Source: Chlamydiales bacterium
GTDB lineage: Bacteria; Chlamydiota; Chlamydiia; Chlamydiales; JACRBE01
NCBI GenBank assembly: GCA_016213235.1
Contig: JACRBE010000059.1
Coordinates: forward strand, 1 to 61,197
DNA: 61,197 nt
Direction: 5' to 3'
Under the pieces are notes generated by a model. It ran no database searches. It saw only the letters and a list, made by a program, of their open reading frames with translations, and was not told the origin of the DNA. The translations under genes and the position numbers were made by a program. Shown piece after piece: positions 53,324-61,197 of the stretch (the stretch's first letter is position 1; each line of letters starts with the position of its first letter).

Positions 53324-55080
53324 TGATTAATTTACATTTAGCGCTAACACAAGAAATAACAAAAATAATTAAGTTATTATTTCAAAAAGAGCTTTCTTTA
53401 GAAAAAGAAGAGACCTTTCTTGCAGATGTTACTCCTTCTACACAAGACAAATTTGGACATTATCAATGCAATAGTGCGATGCGTCTTGGTAAATTGTTAA
53501 AAAGCAATCCAAGAGATGTTGCAACAAAAATAATTGCAAAGATGGAAACGATCGCATTTATTGCAAAAACAGAAGTGGCAGGTCCTGGTTTCATCAATAT
53601 CTTTTTAGCTTCCTCTTTTTTATGTGAAAAAATTAATCAACAATTAAAAGACCCCCGTCTTGGTATTGCAAGTCTTCCAGGGCATGAGAAAGTAGTCATT
53701 GATTTTTCTTCTCCCAATGTGGCCAAGGAATTACATGTAGGGCACCTTCGATCTACCATTATTGGAGATAGTATAGCGCGTTTACTGGAGTTTTTGGGAT
53801 ATGATGTGCTAAGGCTCAATCACATTGGAGATTGGGGAACCCAATTTGGTATGCTGATTACCTATTTACGCCATTATCATAAAGCGGTTTTTTTAGGGGA
53901 TGATAGAGCAAATCTATCGCAATTAATGCTTTGGTATCGAGAATCAAAAAAGCATTTTGATGCAGACCCGGTGTTTAAAAAACAGGCCCAACTATCGGCA
54001 GTGGATCTTCAGCAAGGCAATGTGGAATGTAGAAAAGCGTGGGAAATTATTTGCGAGATTTCTAGAAAAGCATATCAGGAGATTTATCACTTACTTGATA
54101 TTCAATTAATAGAAAGAGGGGAGTCGTTTTATCAGCCTTTTATTCAGGATTTAATGCAAGATCTCCATGCCAAAGGGCTTGTTACGATGTCGGATGGGGC
54201 AGAGTGCATTTTTTTAGATGGATTTGAAGGAAAAGATAACCAAGCTTTGCCAATTATTTTAAAGAAATCAGATGGTGGTTTTAACTATGCTACAACAGAT
54301 ATGGCAGCTATTAGACATCGCTCTAAAGTAGAAAAAGCAAAGCGATTAATTTATGTGGTAGATTCTGGTCAAAAACTACATTTAGAGATGATTTTTACAG
54401 CAGCAGAAAAAGCTGGTTATGTTGATAGAAAAATGCAGGAAGTAGTCCATGTAGCTTTTGGTGTCGTGCTGGGATCGGATGGTAAAAAATATAAGACAAG
54501 GTCTGGTGAGACAGAGCGATTGATTGATTTGATACAAGAAGCAATAGAGCGCTCTTATGAATTAATGAAAGATCGTATTCCCGATGCATCAGATGAAGAA
54601 CTAATGAGTGCTGCTAAAATACTTGGTGTTGATGCGGTTAAATATGCGGATCTTTCCGGTCATAGACAAAAAGACTATGCTTTTAGTTATGATCGTATGT
54701 TAAAATTTGAGGGAAATACAGCAGCTTTCCTACTTTATTCCTATGTAAGGATACAAAGTATAAAACGCAAAGCAGATATTGCTTTAGATGCGCTCATGCA
54801 CAGCGCTAGTATTCAGCTAGAAACTGCTCAAGAAACAGATTTAGCTCTACATTTGCTTCGTTTTTCTGAAGCACTAAGAGAAATGGACAAAGAGTTGCTG
54901 CCAAATAGGCTATGTGATTATCTCTTTACGTTGGCAGAGAAGTTCAATATCTTTTTCAGAGATTGTCAAGTAATTGGGCATGAATTGCAACATTCTAGAT
55001 TGCTACTAGCAGATCTTACCGGCAGAGTATTAAAGCAGGGGCTTTCTTTACTTGGGTTAAAAACACTCGACAGGATGTAA
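53323..55080 (+). CDS. argS: arginyl-tRNA synthetase
   Basis: 585 residues from ATG 53323; the frame to 53308 lies inside ldh. It is a class I enzyme. The HIGH motif is in FSSPNVAKELHVGHLRSTII. NHIGDWGTQFGMLITYL and NYATTDMAAIRHR follow. The KMSK-like motif reads KKYKTRSGE. The C-terminal DALR-type anticodon domain ends LSLLGLKTLDRM. A second copy of these last 13 codons lies at 57563-57601 beyond the AbiE genes. It charges tRNA-Arg, one of which is encoded at 23057. Confidence 0.97.
   Translation: MINLHLALTQEITKIIKLLFQKELSLEKEETFLADVTPSTQDKFGHYQCNSAMRLGKLLKSNPRDVATKIIAKMETIAFIAKTEVAGPGFINIFLASSFLCEKINQQLKDPRLGIASLPGHEKVVIDFSSPNVAKELHVGHLRSTIIGDSIARLLEFLGYDVLRLNHIGDWGTQFGMLITYLRHYHKAVFLGDDRANLSQLMLWYRESKKHFDADPVFKKQAQLSAVDLQQGNVECRKAWEIICEISRKAYQEIYHLLDIQLIERGESFYQPFIQDLMQDLHAKGLVTMSDGAECIFLDGFEGKDNQALPIILKKSDGGFNYATTDMAAIRHRSKVEKAKRLIYVVDSGQKLHLEMIFTAAEKAGYVDRKMQEVVHVAFGVVLGSDGKKYKTRSGETERLIDLIQEAIERSYELMKDRIPDASDEELMSAAKILGVDAVKYADLSGHRQKDYAFSYDRMLKFEGNTAAFLLYSYVRIQSIKRKADIALDALMHSASIQLETAQETDLALHLLRFSEALREMDKELLPNRLCDYLFTLAEKFNIFFRDCQVIGHELQHSRLLLADLTGRVLKQGLSLLGLKTLDRM
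55042..55080 (+). repeat. left copy of a 39-base direct repeat (argS 3' end)
   Basis: The last 13 codons of argS. It matches 57563-57601 at 32 of 39 positions. Together they bracket the AbiE genes. Confidence 0.85.
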
Positions 55081-55125
55081 CGTATCTCAGTTGTGGATTT
55101 CTCCATGTAATTTACAGAGCGAACT

Positions 55126-55166
55126 AATAACCATCAATTCAAATAAGTGATGGTTATTGATTTTTA
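55126..55166 (+). terminator. argS terminator
   Basis: Perfect 11-base arms AATAACCATCA (55126-55136) and TGATGGTTATT (55147-55157), loop ~10, then GATTTTTAATT. Confidence 0.72.
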
Positions 55167-55253
55167 ATTATAACACATTCATTATTAATATCTTATATAA
55201 GATGCGCTCTGAGTCGAATATCTGATGGTATATTAAATGCACAATTTATATGC

Positions 55254-55280
55254 TTGTGTCTGATTTTTCGTGCTTATAAT
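55254..55280 (+). promoter_or_regulatory. possible abiE promoter
   Basis: TTGTGT (55254-55259), 15 bases, TATAAT (55275-55280), 71 bases before abiEi. The -10 is perfect, the spacing short. AbiEi homologues autoregulate through inverted repeats near here, but I cannot single one out. Confidence 0.38.
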
Positions 55281-55350
55281 ACACCTCATTTGGTACATTC
55301 AAATCAGAAGTTAAGGGCAACCACACGCTAATTCGTGCATAGAGTGTACT

Positions 55351-56193
55351 ATGGATTCTATAGAAAAAAATGACTTGGCCGGCATTGGGAGGATCTCAAG
55401 ACATCGCCTCTCTGAAGTGCTTCGTAAGGTTAAAGGGGGTTGCATTACTTCCAAGAATGTAGCGGAATTTCTTAACGTTTCTACAAGCCAAGCTCGCGCA
55501 TTTCTATCCGCTTGGGCTGCAAATGGATGGTTATACAGAGTGCGGCAAGGTATCTATGTGCCTATTGATATTGCTGCCACCTCTTCCGATCAGTCTTTGA
55601 TAGATCCTGGGATTGTTGCAAATGAACTATTTGCGCCTTGCTACATTGGAGGATGGTCAGCAGCTCAGCATTGGGGTTTTACGGAGCAGATTTTTGAATC
55701 AATGTTGATCATCACATCAAGACACATCAACGGGAAAAAGCAATTAGCTGGTGACTTGCATTTTTTGATCAAGAAACTTAAGGCTGAGAAAATGTTTGGT
55801 CTGAAGGCTGTATGGAAAGAACAGCTCAAGGTTCAAGTATCTGACCCTCATAAAACAATTATAGACATGTTCGATGACCCTTCTGTTGGAGGTGGAATGC
55901 GTTCGGTGATAGATTTTTTTCAACAATATCTCTCCTCTTCTCACTTTAATGCCGATACTCTTCTTGCATATGCCTCAAGAATGGATAACAAAACTATTTT
56001 CAAGCGTTTAGGTTTTGTTTTATCTAAAATTAATCCCAACGCAACTGCATTGATCGACTATTGTAAACAGAATATCAGCCAGGGGAACTCTCAGCTTGAT
56101 CCTACTCTGAAAGGAAATCGTCTACTTAAAAAATGGAGGCTCTGGATTCCTGTGAATTTTGAAAAACACATGAATTGGACTGAACATGATTGA
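55351..56193 (+). CDS. abiEi: AbiEi-type antitoxin of a type IV toxin-antitoxin system
   Basis: 280 residues. The N-terminal winged helix reads GGCITSKNVAEFLNVSTSQARAFLSAWAANGWLYRVRQGIYVP (only part quoted: LNVSTSQARAFLSAW, RVRQGIYVP), the AbiEi DNA-binding domain. The central YIGGWSAAQHWGFTEQIF and VSDPHKTIIDMFDDP are typical of the antitoxin body. AbiEi represses its own operon and counteracts AbiEii without binding it. It overlaps the toxin gene by 8 bases. Bases look less AT-biased than in argS: 31 of 60 are G or C at 55381-55440 versus 22 of 60 at 53401-53460. Confidence 0.9.
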   Translation: MDSIEKNDLAGIGRISRHRLSEVLRKVKGGCITSKNVAEFLNVSTSQARAFLSAWAANGWLYRVRQGIYVPIDIAATSSDQSLIDPGIVANELFAPCYIGGWSAAQHWGFTEQIFESMLIITSRHINGKKQLAGDLHFLIKKLKAEKMFGLKAVWKEQLKVQVSDPHKTIIDMFDDPSVGGGMRSVIDFFQQYLSSSHFNADTLLAYASRMDNKTIFKRLGFVLSKINPNATALIDYCKQNISQGNSQLDPTLKGNRLLKKWRLWIPVNFEKHMNWTEHD

Positions 56194-57532
56194 TAAATTG
56201 GAGGTGCTTCAACTAGCCAAAAACGCGGGATTGCAAAACTCTACAATCGAAAAAGACTATGTTTTAGGATGGGTATTAATAGGCCTCCAAAACAATTCTA
56301 AGATTGGAGACTCGTGGATTTTTAAAGGTGGCACATGCCTTAAAAAATGTTTTTTTGATGAATATCGCTTTTCTGAGGATTTGGACTTCACATTGATAGA
56401 TCTTGCCCAAATGAACGAATCTTTTCTCATGAGCGTTTTAAAGGAGCTTGCTGAATGGGCATATGATGAGACAGGGATTGAAATTCCTTTGAAAAGTTTC
56501 TCCGTGGAATTCTATACAAATTTGCAAGGATCTCTCTCAGCTCAAACCAAGTTTTCTTACATTGGCCCCTTAAAACAAAAAAAGACAAATAGCCTTCCCA
56601 CTATCAAGCTAGATCTTACCCCACATGAAAAAGTCGTGTTAATTCCTGAGAGACGCGAAATCTTCCACCACTATTCAGATAAGCCTCTGAATTCTCCAAA
56701 AGCCTTTTGTTATTGTTATGAGGAAATCTTCGCTGAAAAGTTACGTGCCCTAGCAGAAAGGGCTAGGCCTCGGGATCTCTATGACATCATTCATCTTTAT
56801 CAAGAACGCCAAAGGCTTGGAGAAAAAAGTAAATTTTTTGAGTCTCTTGAACAAAAATGTTCTTTTAAGAAAATGCCTTTGCCCAGCCTGGAAACGATTG
56901 AAAGACATCCTCAAAAGGCCATCCTCTCTTCCGAATGGGAAAACATGTTAAGTCATCAACTGCCAATGTTAAGACCTTTTGAGAATTTTTGGGAGCAGCT
57001 CCCTCATATTTTCAACTGGGTTTATGAGGATTATCCTAAAGCATTTTTAACGCAATTAAACTCATTTCTAACGCAGAAGAAAGCCTGGACCTGTATCGTA
57101 CTTATTTGTGAAAACGATCTAACTTTCCCTTATCAGGAAAGATATTTCGTTTCGATACCCAGTGAAGAAATTATCAGGCTGAATCAATCAAGTAAGGTGT
57201 GGTGTCAACCATTGAATCTCATCGATGTGACGATAAAAGGGAATGCTCAATTCATCCACGATAAATTGTATGAAGCGATCGTAATGTATCTCGATGAGCA
57301 AACAAAAGCATTTGTTTCGCATGATTCGCAGGCAAAAAATCAGAAAGCGATTTCTTTGGCAGAAGTAAGACCTGGGGACGTTGTTGAAGTTCCTGGCTAT
57401 TTTTTAAACGATTGGAATAAACGGATCAATCCTTCTTCGGGATATGTGCACTACTGGTTTCAACCCACCATAGTACTGCCACCTCATATGAAAATGAAAC
57501 TCATTCAGGCGGCTAGAAGAAAAAGATTCTAA
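56186..57532 (+). CDS. abiEii: AbiEii-type nucleotidyltransferase toxin
   Basis: 448 residues. The nucleotidyltransferase core shows FKGGTCLKK (46-54, Gly-Gly plus Thr/Ser), RFSEDLDFTL (61-70, metal Asp), then KLDLTPHEKV and the block EIFAEKLRALAERARPRDLYDI. This is DUF1814/AbiEii, the family of pyrimidine-transferring MenT-like toxins that block tRNA. A C-terminal extension of about 170 residues (from FENFWEQLPHIF to RRKRF) is beyond the catalytic core. With abiEi it forms a mobile stability and phage-defence module. Confidence 0.9.
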   Translation: MIDKLEVLQLAKNAGLQNSTIEKDYVLGWVLIGLQNNSKIGDSWIFKGGTCLKKCFFDEYRFSEDLDFTLIDLAQMNESFLMSVLKELAEWAYDETGIEIPLKSFSVEFYTNLQGSLSAQTKFSYIGPLKQKKTNSLPTIKLDLTPHEKVVLIPERREIFHHYSDKPLNSPKAFCYCYEEIFAEKLRALAERARPRDLYDIIHLYQERQRLGEKSKFFESLEQKCSFKKMPLPSLETIERHPQKAILSSEWENMLSHQLPMLRPFENFWEQLPHIFNWVYEDYPKAFLTQLNSFLTQKKAWTCIVLICENDLTFPYQERYFVSIPSEEIIRLNQSSKVWCQPLNLIDVTIKGNAQFIHDKLYEAIVMYLDEQTKAFVSHDSQAKNQKAISLAEVRPGDVVEVPGYFLNDWNKRINPSSGYVHYWFQPTIVLPPHMKMKLIQAARRKRF

Positions 57533-57562
57533 TGATTCATACTTTGGCGCACGCTCAGTGCA

Positions 57563-57601
57563 CTCTTTTTACGTGGATTAAAAACATTAGACAGGTTGTA
57601 A
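57563..57601 (+). repeat. right copy of the argS 3'-end direct repeat
   Basis: Encodes LFLRGLKTLDRL plus stop in the argS frame, matching 55042-55080 at 32 of 39 positions. The likeness ends upstream at about 57563, so it is a stub of an argS tail, not a gene. Confidence 0.82.
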
Positions 57602-57611
57602 TAGCATCTAT

Positions 57612-58043
57612 TTATCTGATTTTTTCTATCATACGCATGTAACGGTTTAACCATGGGGGACAATCATGGTGAGCCATGATTTGATCTATTGTTAGCCAAT
57701 AATGAGATGGGATTTCACGAATATCAGGAGTTACATGAACATTAGGCTGCTGCATTTTACAATAAAAAATGATGTCCAAGTAATTTTTGTTGTCAGAACC
57801 AACAAAGAAGGAACTAGTTACAAAATGAATAGGATCAATCAATTCTAGTCCAACTTCCTCAATAATTTCTCGCTTAACCGCTTGTATCAAAATATTGGTT
57901 TCATTTGCACCGTCTGCATATTCTACTTTGCCACCTGGAAAAGATAAACAACCACCTGCATGACCGCCTGGGGGTCTTTTAATAAATAAAAAATGATTGT
58001 TATGCTCAATGGCGCATTCGACAACAGTAAGAAACATTGACAT
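57612..58043 (-). CDS. Nudix hydrolase
   Basis: 143 residues. The Nudix box is readable as GGKVEYADGANETN followed by QAVKREIIEEVGLEL; the REIIEE core with its metal Glu residues is intact, but there is an extra stretch of ~5 residues between the GGKVE and the REIIEE compared with the standard spacing. It hydrolyses a nucleoside diphosphate linked to another group; possibly a MutT-type house-cleaner. It is downstream of the EpmB-like gene on the same strand (15 bases). Confidence 0.85.
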   Translation of the reverse strand: MSMFLTVVECAIEHNNHFLFIKRPPGGHAGGCLSFPGGKVEYADGANETNILIQAVKREIIEEVGLELIDPIHFVTSSFFVGSDNKNYLDIIFYCKMQQPNVHVTPDIREIPSHYWLTIDQIMAHHDCPPWLNRYMRMIEKIR

Positions 58044-58058
58044 ATCTATTCCTATATT

Positions 58059-59030
58059 TTAAGCAAGGATTGTTTTACTAGCTTGTCCTGGAATTTCTAC
58101 AGCGTATCTAGGTACTGCATAACCCGGTAAAAGCATACGAAGGTTGTCTATAAGTTTTATTGCAATATCTCTTTCTACAAAAAATGACTCTGCACCTTTT
58201 ACTTTATCTAATTCAAACAAATAATAAGGCATGATGCCTATTTGAATAAGGGTGCTGTATAATTCTACTAATGCTTCAAGAGAATCATTCACATCTTTTA
58301 ATAGGACGCTATGGCTTAAAATAGGAATTCCTAATCTTGCCAGTTTTTTGATTGCATTTATAATATCCGCATCTAATTCTTTAGGATGATTGATATGGAC
58401 AACGAAAACTACTTGATAGATGCGGTCTTGTAATAGGTTTAACAAACCTTCTGTAATACGCTCTGGTATACCGATCATAAAGCGAGTGTGAAAACGCACG
58501 ATCTTAACATGAGATATAGATTCTAAATGATCTAGCAGCTCGGATAGAGCGCCATCATCCAGGGAAAGAGGGTCTCCACCGCTTAAAATTACCTCTTGGA
58601 TAGAAGGATTTGCTTTTATAAATGTTAATTCTTCTTCCAATGACTTACGAGCTACTTCATAAGGAAAATTTTGTCTAAAGCAGTATCTGCAGTGCATGGC
58701 ACATGCACTGGTGGGCAGCATGAGTGCCCTATAGTGGTATTTTTGCAATAATTTATCTGATTGTTTAAATGCAATATCTTGGACAGGATCTAGTTGAAAA
58801 CCATCTAGCACCACGTCGTTTTTTACAGGGACAAACTGTAAAAAGAGAGGGTCTTTCAAATTGTTTTTTTCTATTTTTTCGGCAATTCGTTTGGGTAGGT
58901 TTAAAGGAAAATTTCGTTTCTGTACAAGCAGATGCCTAGATATATGATCGATTTCTAAAAAATCGATTAACGTTTCAATAGAGCGAAAGTTTTGTTTTAG
59001 TATGGTTTTCCAGTAAGTCATGGCGGGCAT
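58059..59030 (-). CDS. epmB: EpmB/KamA-type radical SAM lysine 2,3-aminomutase
   Basis: 323 residues. The radical SAM cluster is CAMHCRYCFRQNFPYE (C-x3-C-x2-C), preceded by the PLP and SAM region. EVILSGGDPLSL is the SAM-binding strand, and HTRFMIGIPERIT and VFVVHINHPKELD are typical of the family. The length and the missing C-terminal zinc domain of clostridial KamA fit EpmB, which makes beta-lysine for elongation factor P. Lys for PLP is near the C-terminal VPRYAVEIPGQASK. epmA and efp are not in the window. Confidence 0.88.
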   Translation of the reverse strand: MPAMTYWKTILKQNFRSIETLIDFLEIDHISRHLLVQKRNFPLNLPKRIAEKIEKNNLKDPLFLQFVPVKNDVVLDGFQLDPVQDIAFKQSDKLLQKYHYRALMLPTSACAMHCRYCFRQNFPYEVARKSLEEELTFIKANPSIQEVILSGGDPLSLDDGALSELLDHLESISHVKIVRFHTRFMIGIPERITEGLLNLLQDRIYQVVFVVHINHPKELDADIINAIKKLARLGIPILSHSVLLKDVNDSLEALVELYSTLIQIGIMPYYLFELDKVKGAESFFVERDIAIKLIDNLRMLLPGYAVPRYAVEIPGQASKTILA

Positions 59031-59223
59031 TATAATGAATTTAAGGAATTAACAAAAAAAGTATTTTTTATAACCATAAAAATAGATTAAAAATATTATT
59101 TTAATTCGCTAAGTAAATGGGTTTGTTTTGTTTTAATTGCGGCGTTTATTGTTTTTTAATAAAATGAAGTTAAAATATAACGACAGCGACTTCATAAAGC
59201 GGTAATGGTTAGTAGAATGCTGA

Positions 59224-60603
59224 TCATACAAGCGCTTTTTCTAACTGCTTTGCCGAAGGTAATGGCACGGATAGCGGGACTCGTTGGATATCAGCACCCA
59301 GTTGTCGTAATTTCCCATCAATATCTTCATATCCTCTATCTAAAAAATGAAGATTAGAGATAACACTCTCTTCTTTTGCAAGCAGCGCTGCCATGACGTA
59401 GGCAAATCCGGCTCTTAAATCAGGAATGGAGATGTCTTTTGCCTTTAAAACGCTAGGCCCTTTAATAACTAAGGAATGAGAAAAATCTCTTGATTCAAAG
59501 CGACAAGTTTTTCCTCCGAGGCAGCAGGTAAATAATTCTGCATCTGCCCCCATCTCTTTTAATGTTTGAATATAACCAAAGCGATTTTCATAGACTGTTT
59601 CATGAATAATCGAAGATCCATTTGCTTGTGTTAATAAGATCACAAATGGTTGTTGCCAATCTGTTAAAAATCCTGGGTAAACATCTGTTTCAATATGCAT
59701 GCCACCTTTCAAAGGGCCCTGGTAGAAAAATTCAATGCCGTTGTTTTTAATAGAAAAACCACCTCCGAGTTCGCGGAGCTTATTTAAAAAGGTGACCATA
59801 TGTTCTTGCATGGCACCTTTTACAAAAACACGCCCTTTCGTAGCAATTGCTGCCATACCAAATGATGCAGCTTCAATACGATCACAAACAACCGTATGCT
59901 GCACTTCATGAAATTCTTTTACCCCCTTCACAACAATGGTGCGGTTCACATCCACATGAATAATAGCGCCAAGTTTTTGTAAAAATAAAATCAGATCCAT
60001 GATCTCTGGTTCTACTGCAGCATTTTTAATTACTGTAGTGCCGACTGCTCTTGTTGCTGCTAAAATAGTATTTTCCGTGGCTCCTACAGAAGGATAGGGG
60101 AATTCTACGATATTTCCTTGCAGTCCTTTGTGTGCTTGAGCAAAATATGCGCCATCTTTTTTCATCGCTCGATATTCAATATGTGCACCAAGACTTTCTA
60201 ATGCACTGATATGAAAATCAACGGATCTTTTCCCAATATTGCATCCACCAACGGTGGGAACAACAATATCTTCACTAGTACGAGCAAGCAGAGCTCCGAT
60301 CATTAAAATGGGTATTCTATTTGCGCCTGAAAAGCGTTGAGGAACATAAGTAGAAAGAATTTCTGGTGTGATTACTTCAAGGATATGATTTTCTTTATCC
60401 CAATTTGCATGCATGCCGATCTCTTTACAAAATTCGAGCGTAATGGCTACCTCGGTAATATTAGGGACATTATGAAATACACATTTTTTGTCCGATAAAA
60501 GGGAAGCTACAATCATTTTTGTGATTGCATTTTTAGCGCCTGCTGCGTGTACTTCCCCTTGCAAGGGGATTCCACCTTTTATTTTTAGAATTTCCATAGA
60601 CAT
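59224..60603 (-). CDS. murA: UDP-N-acetylglucosamine 1-carboxyvinyltransferase (MurA)
   Basis: 459 residues; first committed step of peptidoglycan synthesis. The loop VPTVGGCNIGKRSVDFHISAL carries Cys121 at the position of E. coli Cys115, the residue that fosfomycin alkylates. KNAITK (Lys24) near the start and GFLTDWQQPF (catalytic Asp) are conserved. C. trachomatis MurA carries Asp at the Cys position, so this enzyme is predicted to be fosfomycin-sensitive at the enzyme level. It is slightly longer than the E. coli enzyme (419) through its C terminus. It is divergent from ispF. Confidence 0.97.
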   Translation of the reverse strand: MSMEILKIKGGIPLQGEVHAAGAKNAITKMIVASLLSDKKCVFHNVPNITEVAITLEFCKEIGMHANWDKENHILEVITPEILSTYVPQRFSGANRIPILMIGALLARTSEDIVVPTVGGCNIGKRSVDFHISALESLGAHIEYRAMKKDGAYFAQAHKGLQGNIVEFPYPSVGATENTILAATRAVGTTVIKNAAVEPEIMDLILFLQKLGAIIHVDVNRTIVVKGVKEFHEVQHTVVCDRIEAASFGMAAIATKGRVFVKGAMQEHMVTFLNKLRELGGGFSIKNNGIEFFYQGPLKGGMHIETDVYPGFLTDWQQPFVILLTQANGSSIIHETVYENRFGYIQTLKEMGADAELFTCCLGGKTCRFESRDFSHSLVIKGPSVLKAKDISIPDLRAGFAYVMAALLAKEESVISNLHFLDRGYEDIDGKLRQLGADIQRVPLSVPLPSAKQLEKALV

Positions 60604-60711
60604 GCTTTAAAATTGGTCGACATTATACATTTCTGTATATCGCTTGCAATAATTTCTTTCCATTTAATGAAAAACAAATGATACAATCGTCTCTCAAAAT
60701 AGAGAAAAAAA

Positions 60712-61194
60712 ATGAGATTTTATTCTGGTATTGGCCAAGATTCCCATCGTTTTTTACCACCTGATGTAGAAAAATCTTGCATCATAGGTGGCATTGTATT
60801 TGAAGGTATACCGGGGCTTGATGCAGATTCCGATGGCGATGTGATTTTGCATGCTATTTGCAATGCAATTAGCTCTATTACTCACGTTCCCATACTTGGA
60901 AAAATTGCTCCTAAACTATGTTTTGAAGAGCATATTCGTGACAGCAGTGTTTATTTACAGCATGCAATGGATACATTAAAAGAGATAAAAATTCATCATG
61001 TAGCAATTACTGTAGAAGGAAAAAGACCCCGCATGCAATCTAGAGTAGATCAAATAAGATTTCATATTGCTAAACTAATGGATTTAGATGTGTCGCAAGT
61101 AGGACTTACCGTGACGTCCGGAGATGGGCTCAGTGACTTTGGCAGGGGAGATGGACTGCAATGCTTTTGCATTGTCACTGCAGTAAAGATGTGA
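60712..61194 (+). CDS. ispF: 2-C-methyl-D-erythritol 2,4-cyclodiphosphate synthase
   Basis: 160 residues of the MEP isoprenoid pathway. GQDSHRF provides the zinc Asp/His, ADSDGDVILHAICNAI the second metal residues, and VTSGDGLSDFGRGDGLQC the C-terminal signature (the usual T-T-T-E-x-L-G-x-x-G-R is replaced by TSGDGLSDFGRG). Complete, with TGA at 61192-61194, three bases from the window end. Confidence 0.95.
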   Translation: MRFYSGIGQDSHRFLPPDVEKSCIIGGIVFEGIPGLDADSDGDVILHAICNAISSITHVPILGKIAPKLCFEEHIRDSSVYLQHAMDTLKEIKIHHVAITVEGKRPRMQSRVDQIRFHIAKLMDLDVSQVGLTVTSGDGLSDFGRGDGLQCFCIVTAVKM

Positions 61195-61197
61195 TTA

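Noticed and set aside
1-61197. CRISPR arrays
   Set aside because: No regularly spaced direct repeats with unique spacers and no cas genes were seen.

Overview
This AT-rich window reads as chromosome from a member of the phylum Chlamydiae, most likely an environmental (chlamydia-like) lineage rather than Chlamydia itself. The support is gene order and content: rho-coaE-polA-S49 protease-pgsA-DedA-ATP/ADP translocase, eno next to an RsbU-type phosphatase, dnaQ-engB-tsaE-CT538-like, and groES-groEL, leucine dehydrogenase, argS, murA and ispF. An NTT-type ATP/ADP translocase points to an obligate intracellular energy parasite. I cannot fix the genus from the sequence; Rhabdochlamydia- or Simkania-like bacteria would fit.

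Layout. (1) 1-14277: apart from a housekeeping uvrD/pcrA (1727-3847), every gene encodes an enzyme with an N-terminal Sec-type signal. They are an FkbM-like methyltransferase (cut by the window edge), two paralogous GT-B-like proteins, an exostosin/GT47-like protein, a GT23/NodZ-like fucosyltransferase, a DUF1796 protein, a second methyltransferase, a GT-A enzyme, a GT90 (POGLUT/CAP10-like) enzyme, a PAPS-type sulfotransferase, a tandem GT2 protein and a GT6 (ABO-like) enzyme. Satellites of the same style lie at 21105-22202 (GT-B-like) and 34095-35192 (GDP-mannose 4,6-dehydratase with a signal peptide). (2) 14305-20861: NamZ/DUF1343 muramidase, groES-groEL with a CIRCE-like operator, and a 1057-residue orphan. 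(3) 21105-24471: prmA, tRNA-Arg(ACG), a BRO/antirepressor fragment, and a TetR/SnoaL-like divergent pair with two matching operators. (4) 24673-36476: MBL hydrolase and AhpC, eno-rsgA-trmH, rsbU, CCA-adding enzyme, a pentapeptide lipoprotein, a C39-like protease, secreted GMD and an IS remnant. (5) 36498-53323: chlamydial housekeeping blocks. (6) 53323-57601: argS followed by an AbiE type IV toxin-antitoxin module, bracketed by two copies of the argS 3' end. (7) 57612-61194: Nudix, EpmB-like, murA, ispF.

The standout is the exported glycan-modifying gene set. GT6, GT23, GT47, GT90 and PAPS sulfotransferases are families that in animals work in the ER/Golgi lumen; here they sit side by side, each with its own export signal, together with methyltransferases and, 20 kb away, an exported enzyme that makes a GDP-fucose precursor. 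My inference is that these proteins leave the cytoplasm and modify glycans or glycoproteins at the bacterial surface, in the vacuole lumen or in the host secretory pathway. Nucleotide sugars are not expected in a bacterial periplasm, so a host-side site of action is the most economical explanation, but nothing in the sequence proves it.

No intergenic stretch without a gene exceeds about 300 bases; the longest (6778-7046, 55081-55350, 48287-48540, 46444-46687, 5860-6099) are described where they hold something recognisable.
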